Shown here one piece after another: positions 35,098 to 46,730 of a stretch of 64,000 nt of DNA. The position numbers were made by a program, and so were the translations under genes. Where the stretch lies: positions 731,788-795,787 of the forward strand of contig CAJNOI010000013.1 of assembly GCA_905250115.1 (NCBI GenBank). The letters run 5' to 3'. The number at the start of each line of letters is the position of its first letter. Position 1 is the first letter of the stretch. Below the pieces are notes generated by a model. That model did not search any database. It was given only the letters and a program-made list of their open reading frames with translations, and was not told where the DNA came from. The DNA comes from Adineta steineri. Lineage: Eukaryota; Rotifera; Eurotatoria; Adinetida; Adinetidae.

Positions 35098-35637
35098 ATG
35101 TTGAACAATTATACTATAATATGTTTATTAGCGCTAGTTGCTATTATTTTAAGTATGCCAACGAACAATACAGATTCTCATGAAGATAATGATTCTTATA
35201 ATGAAAGAAAATCTTTATTTATACGTGATATTGAAAGTAAAATTGATGGTTCCATTCATCATGTTAAAGCAGCTGGTGTTACTTATCGACAACGTATAAA
35301 AAATAACCAATGTTTAGTTGAATATGATAATCAATTCTTATCAGAAAATGAAGTTATTAAAATTCGAAAGAAAGTTTTTCGAGTAGAAAATTGTTTATTA
35401 GAACGTGTTTATCATGCATGTGGTCCAAATTTACTTTTAATGTTAAGTGTAGTTTGTCGAGTTGTTGAACAACATTCACCACCAAATTCATTGACAAATT
35501 TTAAACGAGAAACAAGTTTAACATCCGATTATTATTATGATGATTCAACAATATTAAAAAGCAAACGTGTTATTACAGAATCATGTTGTGAAAATCTTTG
35601 TAGTGTTTCGGAATTAAGTAGATACTGTCATCAATGA
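35098..35637 (+). CDS. Insulin/relaxin-like peptide precursor 2
   Basis: Single exon; 180 residues from the ATG at 35098. An in-frame ATG at 35038 would add 20 residues, but the later start gives a cleaner signal peptide (MLNNYTIICLLALVAIILSM). The B-chain-like segment is CGPNLLLMLSVVC, with the canonical eleven-residue spacing. The C terminus is a typical A chain, SCCENLCSVSELSRYC (CC-x3-C-x8-C). A KSKR site just before the A chain suggests prohormone-convertase cleavage. As in the upstream paralogue, two extra cysteines (NQCL and VENC) and a shared stretch with EVIKIRKKVFRVENC precede the B-like helix. It differs from the paralogue in having no intron and a longer C-peptide region. AATAAA lies at 35720-35725. 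Confidence 0.82.
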   Translation: MLNNYTIICLLALVAIILSMPTNNTDSHEDNDSYNERKSLFIRDIESKIDGSIHHVKAAGVTYRQRIKNNQCLVEYDNQFLSENEVIKIRKKVFRVENCLLERVYHACGPNLLLMLSVVCRVVEQHSPPNSLTNFKRETSLTSDYYYDDSTILKSKRVITESCCENLCSVSELSRYCHQ

Positions 35638-37991
35638 TAAATAATTCTTATTTGAACTCTTATAATTTTATTTATTATGTGATTTATCAAAATATTTTTC
35701 ACACTATTCTTGAGTTCATAATAAAAAGAGAAACAAAAAAAAAAACTATTATAGTACGTGTCATATAAAATATTTCTTAATTGTGATCTTTAAGTTTTCA
35801 ATAAAATTTACAGAAAAAAAAATACAGATCGATACTTTTTTTTAATTTAATTATTATCAAATAACTATTCATATACTACTGATGAATAGTTTGAATTTTG
35901 AAATGAATAACGTTTTATTAAACACGCAGTATAATACGTCATATATACTTATACATAAATAATTATGTTCAGAAGGAGTATAGTATTAACCATCTGTTGC
36001 TCACAAATATCAGTAAAATTAAAAAAGAAGAAGTATCTAATAACCCTTTTTTTGAACGATTTATACAATAAAACTATCTTCTCTAGTTAATCGATTCAGT
36101 AATATTTCATTTGAAAAATTCCTATTATTGTTCAAATTACATATTGGTATAAAAAAATTGCACTTAGTATTGTTGTTACTAATTGTTGAGTGCGTATGTT
36201 CAAAAAAAGAAACGTACTCACATCCAGGAAAAATGTGATTTTCATTTTCTTTTTAATTTTTTATTATAAAATATAAAATTAAATAGGCATATTGAGTATT
36301 CATACGTAATTCCTTTTTTCAATGCACTTAAAAGTTACTTTATTTATTATTATGATTATAGGATACAGTAGAAAAATACTCGTATTATATACTTGATTCT
36401 CTCATTAATTGTTTGACTCATCATATTATTGTATAATTAAGTGATGAATTGCTAAATGTAATTATCAACACTTCTACACATTTCGTATTAAAGATGACAT
36501 ATTAGAAACACTTAGATTTCTATAATGAATCGTAAACCTACCGGATATTAAAAAAAGTAATTTTTTGACCTTTATCAAGTCTTTAGAATAAGATTGCGTG
36601 TCCCTACTCAAAGAAAAATTATATTTCCTTTTCCTGAGTTACAATGTCATGATTTTAACATAAAAAATAACATTTGGTAGATGTAAATTAAGTCATGTTT
36701 ATTCACATATAAACTGTAATATAATATGAAAGTATTGAATGTCTCCAGCCTGCGCTATTTTAGTAGAAAGCCATTCTTTTAATATACTTTTTTGTTGTTG
36801 ATATGATCACTATAATTCGTTTAGTCATACTAATTGTATGTTTTCTGCTATTGTATCAATGCAAATAAAGAAAAAAACAATTTTGTTGATTATCTTTAGT
36901 AATTAATCAAAATAGTACGAATATTATTGAATAAACTGTTGGCTTTAGTTTTCATTCTAAATAACTTGGAATATGATTACGAAAGCAAATAAGTGTTCAT
37001 ATATATGGAATATTAGTGAAGAATTTGAATTATTTAACTAAGTTTTTCTTATTCAAAGTTTTATCAATACCAAAAGAGGTGGTGATGACGCATCGAAACT
37101 TTTAGAAAAATAGTATGACTCTCATCGACAGCATATGAATTTATTGATTATCGAAAGCGTTTTAGAAGCACCAGTGAAACAGCTATAAAACTATGGAATA
37201 ATTTAATTTCTGACTACTAATAATAAAATATTTTAATTATCAAAATTTTTAACGTTTGCAAAAAAAGCAATTTTTTGAAAATGTCTGACTATAACTTTTA
37301 GGAAATTAGTGAAAGATCTCTTTGTATATAAACTTCACTACGCCTTCATTATCTTTTTGCGTTTACAAAATATCTGTCACGAAATCAGGTGTTATATCGT
37401 ATTTTGTAATATATCCTAACTATATTTAGTACCACTAATTAATTATTATGTGTCTGGTAGAATGGGCTCATGTCATGCTGTTCTTTGTACCTCCAATTTT
37501 CCATGATTAAGTTTAAAAGAATTACTTATACGTAGTGTATAAAAATAGGTTTCAGAATAAGCAAATAGGTCAAAAACGTGTCCGCATATTAGAGAGAATT
37601 ACTTCTAGTAAAACTTAGTTATTTATTGATCTATATAAATTCAAATTTGAACTATCATTATATAGATAGTAGAAGAACATCAAACAAGTCACATTCTTGA
37701 TTCTTTGAACAATTGATTCATTGACGAGAGAAACTATACTTATTACAAGATCTGTTTAATCACCAACAACTAAAACTAAAGGATCTTTCACACTTTAAAA
37801 AATATAAATAATTCATAGTTTATACTTAAATTTAATCCCTGATACATCAGATGACAGAAAAAATACAAAACATATATATAGAAATAAATAAATCGATAAA
37901 TGAAAGAAACAAACAAAAACACAAATTCACAGTAATGCTTTTTTTTTGCTCAATAATGATCCTATTTGATCATTTAAAGTTTAAATAATAA
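35638..37991. other. Intergenic region, no gene seen
   Basis: Convergent 3' flanks of insulin-like gene 2 (+) and VMP1 (-). AT-rich with no recognisable exon, RNA gene or terminal repeat. Confidence 0.5.
35720..35725 (+). promoter_or_regulatory. Candidate polyadenylation signal of insulin-like gene 2
   Basis: AATAAA hexamer 82 nt after the stop codon. The surrounding sequence is AT-rich, so the hexamer alone is weak evidence. Confidence 0.4.
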
Positions 37992-39365
37992 TTATTTACA
38001 TTGCATCGTACGTGTTCGTTTATAATAACGTTGTGCTAATGAATTAATAATTGATATAATAAAATATCCAATCATAGCCGCAACAAATAAATCAAATATT
38101 CTTGATAACATTGATACTTTTGTTATCGAACCCGTTAAATTATTAGTTGATTTTCGATGCATTTTATCTTTTTGTTCATGTAACCAATCTTTAAATGGTG
38201 TTTGTAATAAACGACCATAATATGGTATATGTTTCATCCAACGTATAATACGTTCAACATGATGTTCACTAAATAAAAATATAATAAATATTGTTTGTAT
38301 ACTCATTTTAATTATTGCTTTGCCAATAATTGTTGCAAAAAAGAATCTTGAAAATGATATTAAAAAATACCCACATGTTATTCCAGCTAAATCAAATAAT
38401 GGATTTGGTATACTTGCACATAATAATATACCAAAAAAACCAATACGTTCTATAAGACAATAGACTGAATAACGTAAACGTTCAAATAATGTTAAATGAC
38501 GTGTTTTATTTAATTTAGCATCAAGTAATAATTGTTGAAATTCAATTAATTCTTCATCATCAGTTGTTTCATTTTTACTTAAACGTGCTGCACGTGCCAT
38601 AAAATAAGGTGGTAATTCACCTAATGCTGTACCTAAACCCCAAAAGAATGCTTCTAATTTAACTTTCCATAAAATATTCCAAAATGATATTGGTCCTGTT
38701 TCTAATAGATTTGTTTCATTTGATGATGATGGACAAATAATTTCATGTGGATATGGAGGACGAGGAAATTTTATTGAATCACATTCATATGCCGCTAATG
38801 TTACTTGAGCAATAAATGGACCAAGATAAAGTAGAAATGTATGTAAACCTGTTCCTAATCCAATTGATGACGCTATACCAAGACCAAGCCAATATAAAGC
38901 CCATAAAAATAAACTTTGTATTGCTTGTATACGTATTTGATGTGAACCTTCAGTTTTATAAATAAATAAGAAAGATAATAATAATATACTTGATATACAT
39001 AAGCTCTTTCGAAAGGAGATAATATATTTAAAATTATGATGAATAAGATAGATTAGTTCAAGTAAACAGTAATGAATAGTGTTAATTGGTTGACGCCATA
39101 AAACAATTTTAGATGTTTCTTCATGTATAAGCTTTTGTTGAGTCTTTTTAAGAGCTAATAAATGTTCTTTTTCTTCAAGTATTTCATTGATATTTGAAGT
39201 TGATTTACTAGAAAGATTTATAAAAATAGATTCAAAAAGCAAAAAGATTCTATTAACATACTTAGTTTCTAGCTGAGATAATTTCTCTGTTCGTTGACGC
39301 ATAGTAGTCGTCGTCGATGATAAATCCATTGTTGAATAAGTCTCGATACCAGCTGTGAAATCCAT
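37992..39365 (-). CDS. VMP1: Vacuole membrane protein 1 (VMP1)
   Basis: Two exons, 39262-39365 and 37992-39207, encode about 439 residues. The whole span is also one open frame, because the 54-nt intron (39208-39261, GTATGT...TTTCTAG) is a multiple of three without a stop. Reading through it would add a hydrophobic stretch not expected in this family. VMP1 hallmarks are IVLWRQP (69-75), the near-invariant SSIGLGTGLHTFLLYLGPFI, AAYECDSIKFPRPPYP, GTALGELPPYFMARAARLS and ASIPNPLFDLAGITCGYF, the last two in the DedA-like VTT core. VMP1 is a multi-pass ER scramblase needed for autophagosome formation, lipid-droplet and lipoprotein handling and ER contact sites. The C terminus is basic (YYKRTRTMQCK). 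The start gives a Thr/Ser-rich N terminus; the second ATG (residue 13) is also possible. Confidence 0.95.
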   Translation of the reverse strand: MDFTAGIETYSTMDLSSTTTTMRQRTEKLSQLETKYVNRIFLLFESIFINLSSKSTSNINEILEEKEHLLALKKTQQKLIHEETSKIVLWRQPINTIHYCLLELIYLIHHNFKYIISFRKSLCISSILLLSFLFIYKTEGSHQIRIQAIQSLFLWALYWLGLGIASSIGLGTGLHTFLLYLGPFIAQVTLAAYECDSIKFPRPPYPHEIICPSSSNETNLLETGPISFWNILWKVKLEAFFWGLGTALGELPPYFMARAARLSKNETTDDEELIEFQQLLLDAKLNKTRHLTLFERLRYSVYCLIERIGFFGILLCASIPNPLFDLAGITCGYFLISFSRFFFATIIGKAIIKMSIQTIFIIFLFSEHHVERIIRWMKHIPYYGRLLQTPFKDWLHEQKDKMHRKSTNNLTGSITKVSMLSRIFDLFVAAMIGYFIISIINSLAQRYYKRTRTMQCK

Positions 39366-40349
39366 TTATGTAGAAATAATAATAAGCATAGTATTTTATG
39401 AAGAAATATAATGAAGTTTGTTTGACTATATAAACAAAAAAATATATAAGTTACCAACGAAGAAAACGAGTGTCAATAAAGATAGCACGACACAAGCATG
39501 TGATAAGTAATGTGACAATTTATGTATGTCTTTTACGTCGATGTAAATCAACAAAAACAAAAAGAGAAAAGCTTAGAAACGATAAACACGTCATTGTCAT
39601 GCGATGACATTCTGATGTAAAAAAAAACAAGTATTTTCGATGTTTCTAGATACCAGCAATCTTATGTAGATAGGTCAAATGAGTCAATCATCAATGAGTA
39701 GTATTCATATTTTCGATTACTATAAAAACTATTATTTAATAAAAAAAAAAGAAAGCCAATAGTAAAACAAATTCAATACTCTATTTCGTATTATTTATAT
39801 TCGATTGCCATCTATCGATAAGAAAAAGAATCGATGTATATTCAAATAATCCATGCTGATAGTCAATTATTTATCTATAAGATTTTCTCATTGATAATAT
39901 ACTTTCAACGATACAGAACAAGATATTCACATAAAAACTATCAAAAATGTTTTGTTTTTTGTAATACTAGAGATTTAGCAACATATTATTCAGTAAAAAA
40001 CGAACAATTTATATGAGAATATTGTATGTCAAGTGGCAAAAAAATTCGTTACACCTTGTCCAACAAATATTATCTATAGTAAACACCAGCAAGTAGTTTT
40101 ACATATACGAAAAAAAAAGAAGTTTAATCTTTTACGTCCACATTTTACAATCGACAATTGTTTTACTTCCGAGTTTTTTATAACAGCCAAAGATGAAGTT
40201 CGTTTGACAGTTTTGATTAGTTTTTATTACAAAAAAGGTTTTATTCTTTACTTGTGTTATATAAAGCGTAGGTTCGACAAGAAAAATCTTATTTTATGAT
40301 TATTTGTTAGAGAATTGTGCTAATTTTTCTGTAAATAATCGAGAATATA

Positions 40350-40429
40350 TTAAACCTTTCAGAACGGCTGATATATACATGCGTTCTGAAGTTCTTAGTA
40401 TAAAATTAAACCGATCTTGAAAGGGTTAA
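40350..40429. mobile_element. Possible short TTAA-bounded inverted-repeat element
   Basis: An 80-bp segment with TTAA at both ends. The ends are TTAAACCTTTCAGAACGG and the complement of TTAACCCTTTCAAGATCGG, which match imperfectly. This may be a tiny piggyBac-like derivative; support is modest. Confidence 0.4.
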
Positions 40430-41046
40430 ATAGTGTACCATGAAAGTACAACGTTTCGTAAGACAGATGGCAGACTAAATATTCCATAGAAATATAAAAA
40501 TGAATAATATATCTAAGGAGAGAAAATATGACTTATATTATTTTTAGAATAATAAAGTACAAATTATATCTAGAAAGTAGATTTGCTTTCCTAAATGATA
40601 TAACGGAATCTAGGTTGACATGTAATTATTATGGTATGTTTTTTTGTTTATCTCAGATCGAAGTATTGAAACATGTGGTATTTTTGTAGAATATCGTATT
40701 TGTTTTTCTAATTGATGTATTTTTCTATCAGGATAATAATAATAATAATCAATATATAATAACACATATTGTTGTACCAAAACAAAATGCTGAATCATAA
40801 TAAAGAAAGTTTTTTTTTGTTTGTTGAATTTTCTTCGTTATATAGGCTTTCATGAATATTGAAACAGTAGATCATGAATTTGATACATTCATTTATTCTT
40901 TATAAAAATGATTTAACTATAAAAGTTTTCTTGGAAATGATTGTCAAATCAATAGTTTAGAAGACTGTTCCTCTGTTTTTATTAGAGTTTAGATTAAATA
41001 AGTGTTTGTGTACAGTTAGTGATAGACTATCGATACTAGATGAAAG

Positions 41047-41656
41047 TTAACCCTCGAACGATATCCCCATTTTATCACACGAATGGTCTTTGTGTGTTCA
41101 GAGAGACTCACATAAAAATATATTAGATAAACTTGATTTTTCATCAATTCTGTAGTAGATGCTGTTTATTAAACCTTATACCGTACTTTTTATCAAAGCG
41201 TGAATATATTAGTATGACTGTGATGTATAAAAACGACGGTTTTTTTTTCATGAAAGTTTTTGAAAAAAGGTTATGGTAAGATTTTAGTTTTAAAATGTTA
41301 CTGAATGAACATAACAAAATCCCTAGAAAAATATTTAAGAATGTAAATGATTTACTACTGGTAATGTTGTACTAACGAGTCTGGATCCAATAAACTCAAA
41401 AAAAGTAGATGACAGGCGGAATATGTATTAAAATCGCTTATATAACATCAAAGGTGTTGGAGGGTTCGTTTAGATCCACACTTCAGTTTTCTAGTCGTAA
41501 GATTTCAGTACGAAGTTCAATATAGTGTATGTTCATCATCACATGACTAACGATTAGGAGAGAGATAGCCCCGAAAATGGTGCGTCTTTGAGTAGAAAAA
41601 TCAAAAAAATAGTGTCGTGGGTCTTGTCGGACCCACAAAAACCGTTCGAAGGTTAA
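41047..41656. mobile_element. piggyBac-like non-autonomous element
   Basis: A 610-bp segment bounded by TTAA (41047-41050 and 41653-41656). The terminal inverted repeats are CCCTCGAACGAT at the left and the complement of CCTTCGAACGGT at the right, 10 of 12 matching. A GTGGGTC/GACCCAC hairpin sits near the right end. TTAA duplication and a CCC-type terminus fit piggyBac; there is no intact transposase frame. Confidence 0.7.
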
Positions 41657-42979
41657 AAGATATATGTATTCTACTTTAACGTAAATAGTAGCTATTCTTT
41701 TGTCTATGATTACTCAACTAGATTACTACTTCATCAATATAATTGTATTTTTAATTTATAATTTTTTCGTTTATAACATATTTTGGTTGATGCATGTGAT
41801 ATTATATCTGAATATTTTTTTCTATTACTTATTACTTCATCGATAGACTCATCGAATACAAACGAATTCTAATTCAGTTATTTATAGATATGGAACTATT
41901 ATATTTTTATTGACTCCTATCAGTAATCAAGCATTATATGTGGTAATTAAATATATGAAGGAAAGAATATTTAATTCTTTTTTAAGTTTTTATTACATAC
42001 AGCTTATAACTCAAAATATTATACATGTACATTTATTCTTCAGAGAAAAAAATGGATAAGAAAATTCTACAGGATATTATTTTTAGAATACTGTGCTTGT
42101 CAGGTTTTAACCTTTTTAATGTATTTAATTATTTATTCATAAACAACTTATGAATTTATAATTCTTTTTTCATGATAAAGTTAGTAAATAAACTTTTTGT
42201 CATACATCAATTTAACAATTTACCATTTCATTATACTAATGTTTTGATGACGCATTTGTTCATCTATGTGTTGCCTAGATTTTAATCATTTTTACCTTCA
42301 CAATAAGTCCTAAGAATATTACTTTATAAAATACAGTGAAATGGATTATTGAAATATATACTACAATAGATATAAATTTAAAACTATTGTGTGTATCTAA
42401 CGAGTGAGAAGTGATGGAATTTTAGGTTTGGAAATGTTGTCTAGCCTAGCAATCTTTCAAATCTTCGGAGAATTTGAATTTTAAACGAACTACAATCTTA
42501 GTTTGAAAACAATAAGACACTCCGATGTCAATTTCATAATAAAGCAACAGAAAAAATATATCATATTACTTCTCTTCAGATTACTATTAAGATTGTACTA
42601 CAATAGTACAAGTCAAAAACGTTTTTCATTGGTTATTTAATTGACCAACCGAGAGAAAAAGATATTAAAAAAAATCTTATTCGAATATACGTATATATTC
42701 AAGATATAAAATAAAAAGAATGTTTTACTAAGAAACTTTAATAAAAAAAAGAGCTGATTAATAATCATATTTTACATTAAATGAGTATAGACATCTTTCG
42801 ATAGAAACATATTTTCTATAAAATATTATCCAGTCTTTAAAAATGATGAGTCATTATTAAGTAAAATCTGATGTAACTGGTAAAGATTGGCACTTTTTTT
42901 TTCTACGTTAAGATTTTTCGTATTTATATCATTTTTATTATCAAAAATTTATTCGATATACTATTAGATAAAATTATCT

Positions 42980-45717
42980 ATGGCGAAAGTACTCACAACA
43001 GCTTCCAAATGTGTACCGAATTTAATAGTATATATTCTATTTCTTTAATAAAATAACATTTATTCACTTTTTTATTTCTAGAATCTATCATCAAAAACAT
43101 CAGCAATAAATGTTCGTTCATCCTCACCTATCTATCGATCATATTCGATTCAACAGACATGTAATCCATTATCAACTAATAATATTCATTCACATCAACA
43201 AACTTATTTTTCAACGAAATATCAAAGTAATTCAATACAACCAAAGAATTTTATTTATGATGATCCACTATTTATACCAGTAAATTTAATCGTTTATTTT
43301 ATTAGAATAAAAAAACAATATTTTGAATCATTTTTAGAAACGAGGAAATGCATCACAACCTAAAGGATTTATTGGTTCATTAATGGATAATATAAAAGAA
43401 GAATTAAATAAAAATAAAGATATAAAAGTAAAAGAAAGATTGATATTTCAATTCGGTTTCTAATTGATGTATATATTTTTCAATAGGATAATATAAAGAA
43501 ATTTCGTGATCAAGCAAAAAAACTTGAAGATAGTGATGCATTAAAAGAAGCTCGAGATAAATATGTAAGTAAAAATATTCTATATAAGAAAAAAAATTTT
43601 CTTGTCTTTTATTTATTTAAGAAAACATTAGAACGTGAAACAATGAAAAGTTCAACTGCTTTTCGTGAAAAACTCGGTGAAATTGGTGGAAAAGTTAAAG
43701 AAGTAAAATTAGAAAATGATTATATATACATAAATTATTTTAATTGTTTTATAACTAGAGTGATGTTTTAAAAAAAGCATCTGATTTTGGTCAAGAAATA
43801 GGTAAACAAGCACAGAAAGCTGCTGGAAAAATTTCCGAAACAACTGAACAATTTACTGGCACAGCTGCTTATAAGAAAGTTTCTGAAGTAGGATATTTGA
43901 CAAGGAGAAAAGAATGTATATTTTCTTTTCTTTTTTGTTTTAAGCGTTTAGGTACAATTAAAGAAGAAGTTGGTGATGCAACTAAATTATCTAGACAATT
44001 AGGTTATCGACCACCAGCAGTATTACGAAAACGAAGTGATACTGATACAATAAAGAAAGATAAAGTCTTTAGTGCTGATACGTAAGTTAATAATTAAAGC
44101 TTGCTATATAAACTATACGAAATTGTATCTGCGAAAGAGTATGAAAATATAAAGAAATATAGACATTTGCATTGCATAGGATTTTCTAGTGTAATAATGA
44201 TAACGCTTGCAAACTTTATCTTCAATTATGAAGATAAATTGTTCAATAGAAACGATCGTATTTGAAAATTCAAATCAATCAATACTATTTACCCCAGAAG
44301 AGAATATATGCTTATGTTTATTCCTTTTGCGTCATTTGATATTTAGAAGATTCTCTTCACTGCGCTGTTATATGCATACTTCCAATTTTTACTATTGTAA
44401 GAGATGAGAAAACTACAGGGTATTCGATTTTTCAATATTCATAATTATCCTAGAATGTAGTCAACCTTTTGTATACTGAATCGCTTTTTTGCGACGCTTC
44501 CTATAAACAAATTGAATCTCGTACGAATTCTCGGAAAAGAAAAAGTATCAGTTTGATCTTAATATTTTCATCGCAGAAAAAGCATTAAAATATACTATCT
44601 GACACATTAGACTTTCATATGTAAAATCTACTAACAATGATTAATTATCTCTTCCAATTTTTCGATTGAAATGTTAGTAAATCTTTTTTATGTTTAGAGA
44701 AACACAAACGGTTGCTGTACACAAAGATTCTCAATGGTTTCAAAATTGGCAAAATTTTAAAGACAATAATACTTATTTAAATAGTTTGTATTATTAATTT
44801 CGTTTTTTAAATTCATTAATTATTCTTATTTAATAATAGAATTATTTGATCTTAAATCGAAATATGATGAAAGTGATAATTTAGTTGTACGTGTTGCAAG
44901 AACATTTACAGATAGAGTATCTGGAGCATTATGTATGTATAGAAGAAAACAATGAATTTAATAAAACAACAAAGAATTATTTATTTTAAGCTTCAATATT
45001 TAGTCAATCGGAAACAAGTGAAGCTTTAACAGAAATTTGTCGTGTTGATCCAACCTTTGATGTAGCACAATTTCTTCGTGTTGTTCAATATGATATTATT
45101 CCAAATATATTTGAAGTAAGAAATTTTATATTAAAACCGTTTCAAATAGTTATTTAATAAAAATATATTTCGTTTTAGTCTTTAGCACGTGGTGAATTAG
45201 AAATATTAAGAGATTGGTGTACTGAAGCTGTAAGTAAAAATATATTTCATTGTATATTTTTTGTTTATACTACATTGAATTCTGTTAAGGTTTACAATGT
45301 ACTCATTCACCCAATTAATACATCAAAAGCATTAAATTATAAATATCATTTAAAAATAATTGATCTCGGTGATGTTGAAGTAAGTAGTTTTATATTATGA
45401 ATAAATTAAATAGAAATCAATTTTTGTTCTTCTCATAGCTTGTTGCTGCTAAAATTATGGAAATGGGACCTGTACTAGTAGTCAATTTTCAAGCTCAACA
45501 AATAGCTTATATAGCTGATGCAACCGGTCAAATCAGAGAAGGAGATCCAGTAAATACATTTTTTTTTCTAAATTATTTTTTCACTATTTCTATTAAGGAA
45601 CAAATAAATCGAATTAATTATATTTTTGCACTTGGTCGTGATCCAACCATACTTGATCCTCTAGCTGCTTGGCGTCTTGTTGATTTAAGTGCATCAAAAG
45701 TTAATCATTTTGTTTGA
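42980..45717 (+). CDS. TIMM44: Mitochondrial import motor subunit TIM44
   Basis: Fourteen exons: 42980-43027, 43082-43279, 43338-43427, 43487-43564, 43622-43702, 43759-43887, 43945-44081, 44698-44783, 44840-44932, 44991-45115, 45179-45229, 45290-45379, 45439-45549 and 45598-45717, encoding 478 residues. The N terminus (MAKVLTTASKCVPNL...) is a basic, Ser/Thr-rich matrix presequence. The middle is a charged helical region (about 80-190; DNIKKFRDQAKKLEDSDAL, SDVLKKASDFGQEIGKQAQ), which in this family binds mtHsp70 and TIM23. The C-terminal Tim44 domain holds SIFSQSETSEALTEICRVDP, ARGELEILRDWCTEAVYNVL and IFALGRDPTILDPLAAWRLV, and associates with cardiolipin-rich inner membrane. The protein anchors the PAM import motor at the matrix side of TIM23. 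One intron (44082-44697, 616 nt) is much longer than the rest; I see no clear element in it. Confidence 0.95.
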
Positions 45718-46730
45718 TAACAGTGTGTTTTGTATTTGTTTTTTTTTACCGTAGAAAAAAAAACAAATTTCATATAGGTTAATTCCATTTTCATCTTATC
45801 TATGATTAAGTCATATCGTATTGATTTTAACTAGTTGATGGATAGATTAAAAGAAATATTACAGACATATGCATATTATTGTAAGATAAATATCGAATAG
45901 ATGTATATATACAAACGTTGATTTTTTTTGTGTCTGACAAGTTTGTTGATTGATTGACTGGAATAGACAAAACATCTTCTTTTTTTTTACTTGAATTGTA
46001 TGCATGTGTTTGAGACTATATTGATTGCAAAAGTAAAATAGATTGAAGTTACGCTTTCGACGACAATGTATACAAGAATATAGTTAATCATACAATCATC
46101 ATTAAATATAAATATATGATTGATCGAGCTTATCAAGCTGATGATAGAGAAGGAGGTCATCTTCAATAATTGTTTTAAAGAAATAAAGAAAACTGATGAT
46201 CAATGAGGCGGAGGATACGTTCATATATGTATACAAATTACTTATCGATTATTGAAAGGGGAGGTGGAGGTAGTCGTTTATCAAGGCATGTCAACACATC
46301 ATTTGAATAGTAAAAGTTCTTTTGTTTTCATCTCATCTGACAAATCAATATTCAACTTATTGATAACATGCAAATATAACACAACGAATCAGCTTTCAAC
46401 AAGCGAGAATAAATAATTATACATTTCTATTATGTGTTTTTACTCTCTTCTCTTCTCTCGCGTATAACAGAAAAATAAAAAAGAATAGGAAATGAATATC
46501 TGGGATGTTTTTCTCAATACTATGAAAAGAAAATCAAGTCATTTTTTCTTCATATGAGAGTATACAAGTATGTATATTACGCATTGTTTGAATATTATCC
46601 TTACACATATATATATGTATATTTAGAAAGACAATATAAATACTCGAATTCTATTTGTTTTATTACATTCAATATTTATTAAGTCCTTTATGTATCGATG
46701 GTACATTATTAAATAAATAATAGGTGACCG
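45718..46730. other. Intergenic region, no gene seen
   Basis: About 1 kb between TIMM44 and the LRR gene, same strand. AT-rich with small purine-rich patches; no exon or RNA gene recognised. Confidence 0.5.

Larger units (their letters stand above)
39366..42979. other. Intergenic region with TTAA-bounded elements
   Basis: Divergent promoter region between VMP1 (-) and TIMM44 (+). Apart from the elements at 40350-40429 and 41047-41656, it is AT-rich and shows no exon. Two short open frames at 39834-40299 have no recognisable motif and look random. Confidence 0.5.

Noticed and set aside
39834..40299. Two plus-strand open frames upstream of TIMM44
   Set aside because: No motif, no signal peptide, no splice continuity and random-looking composition.
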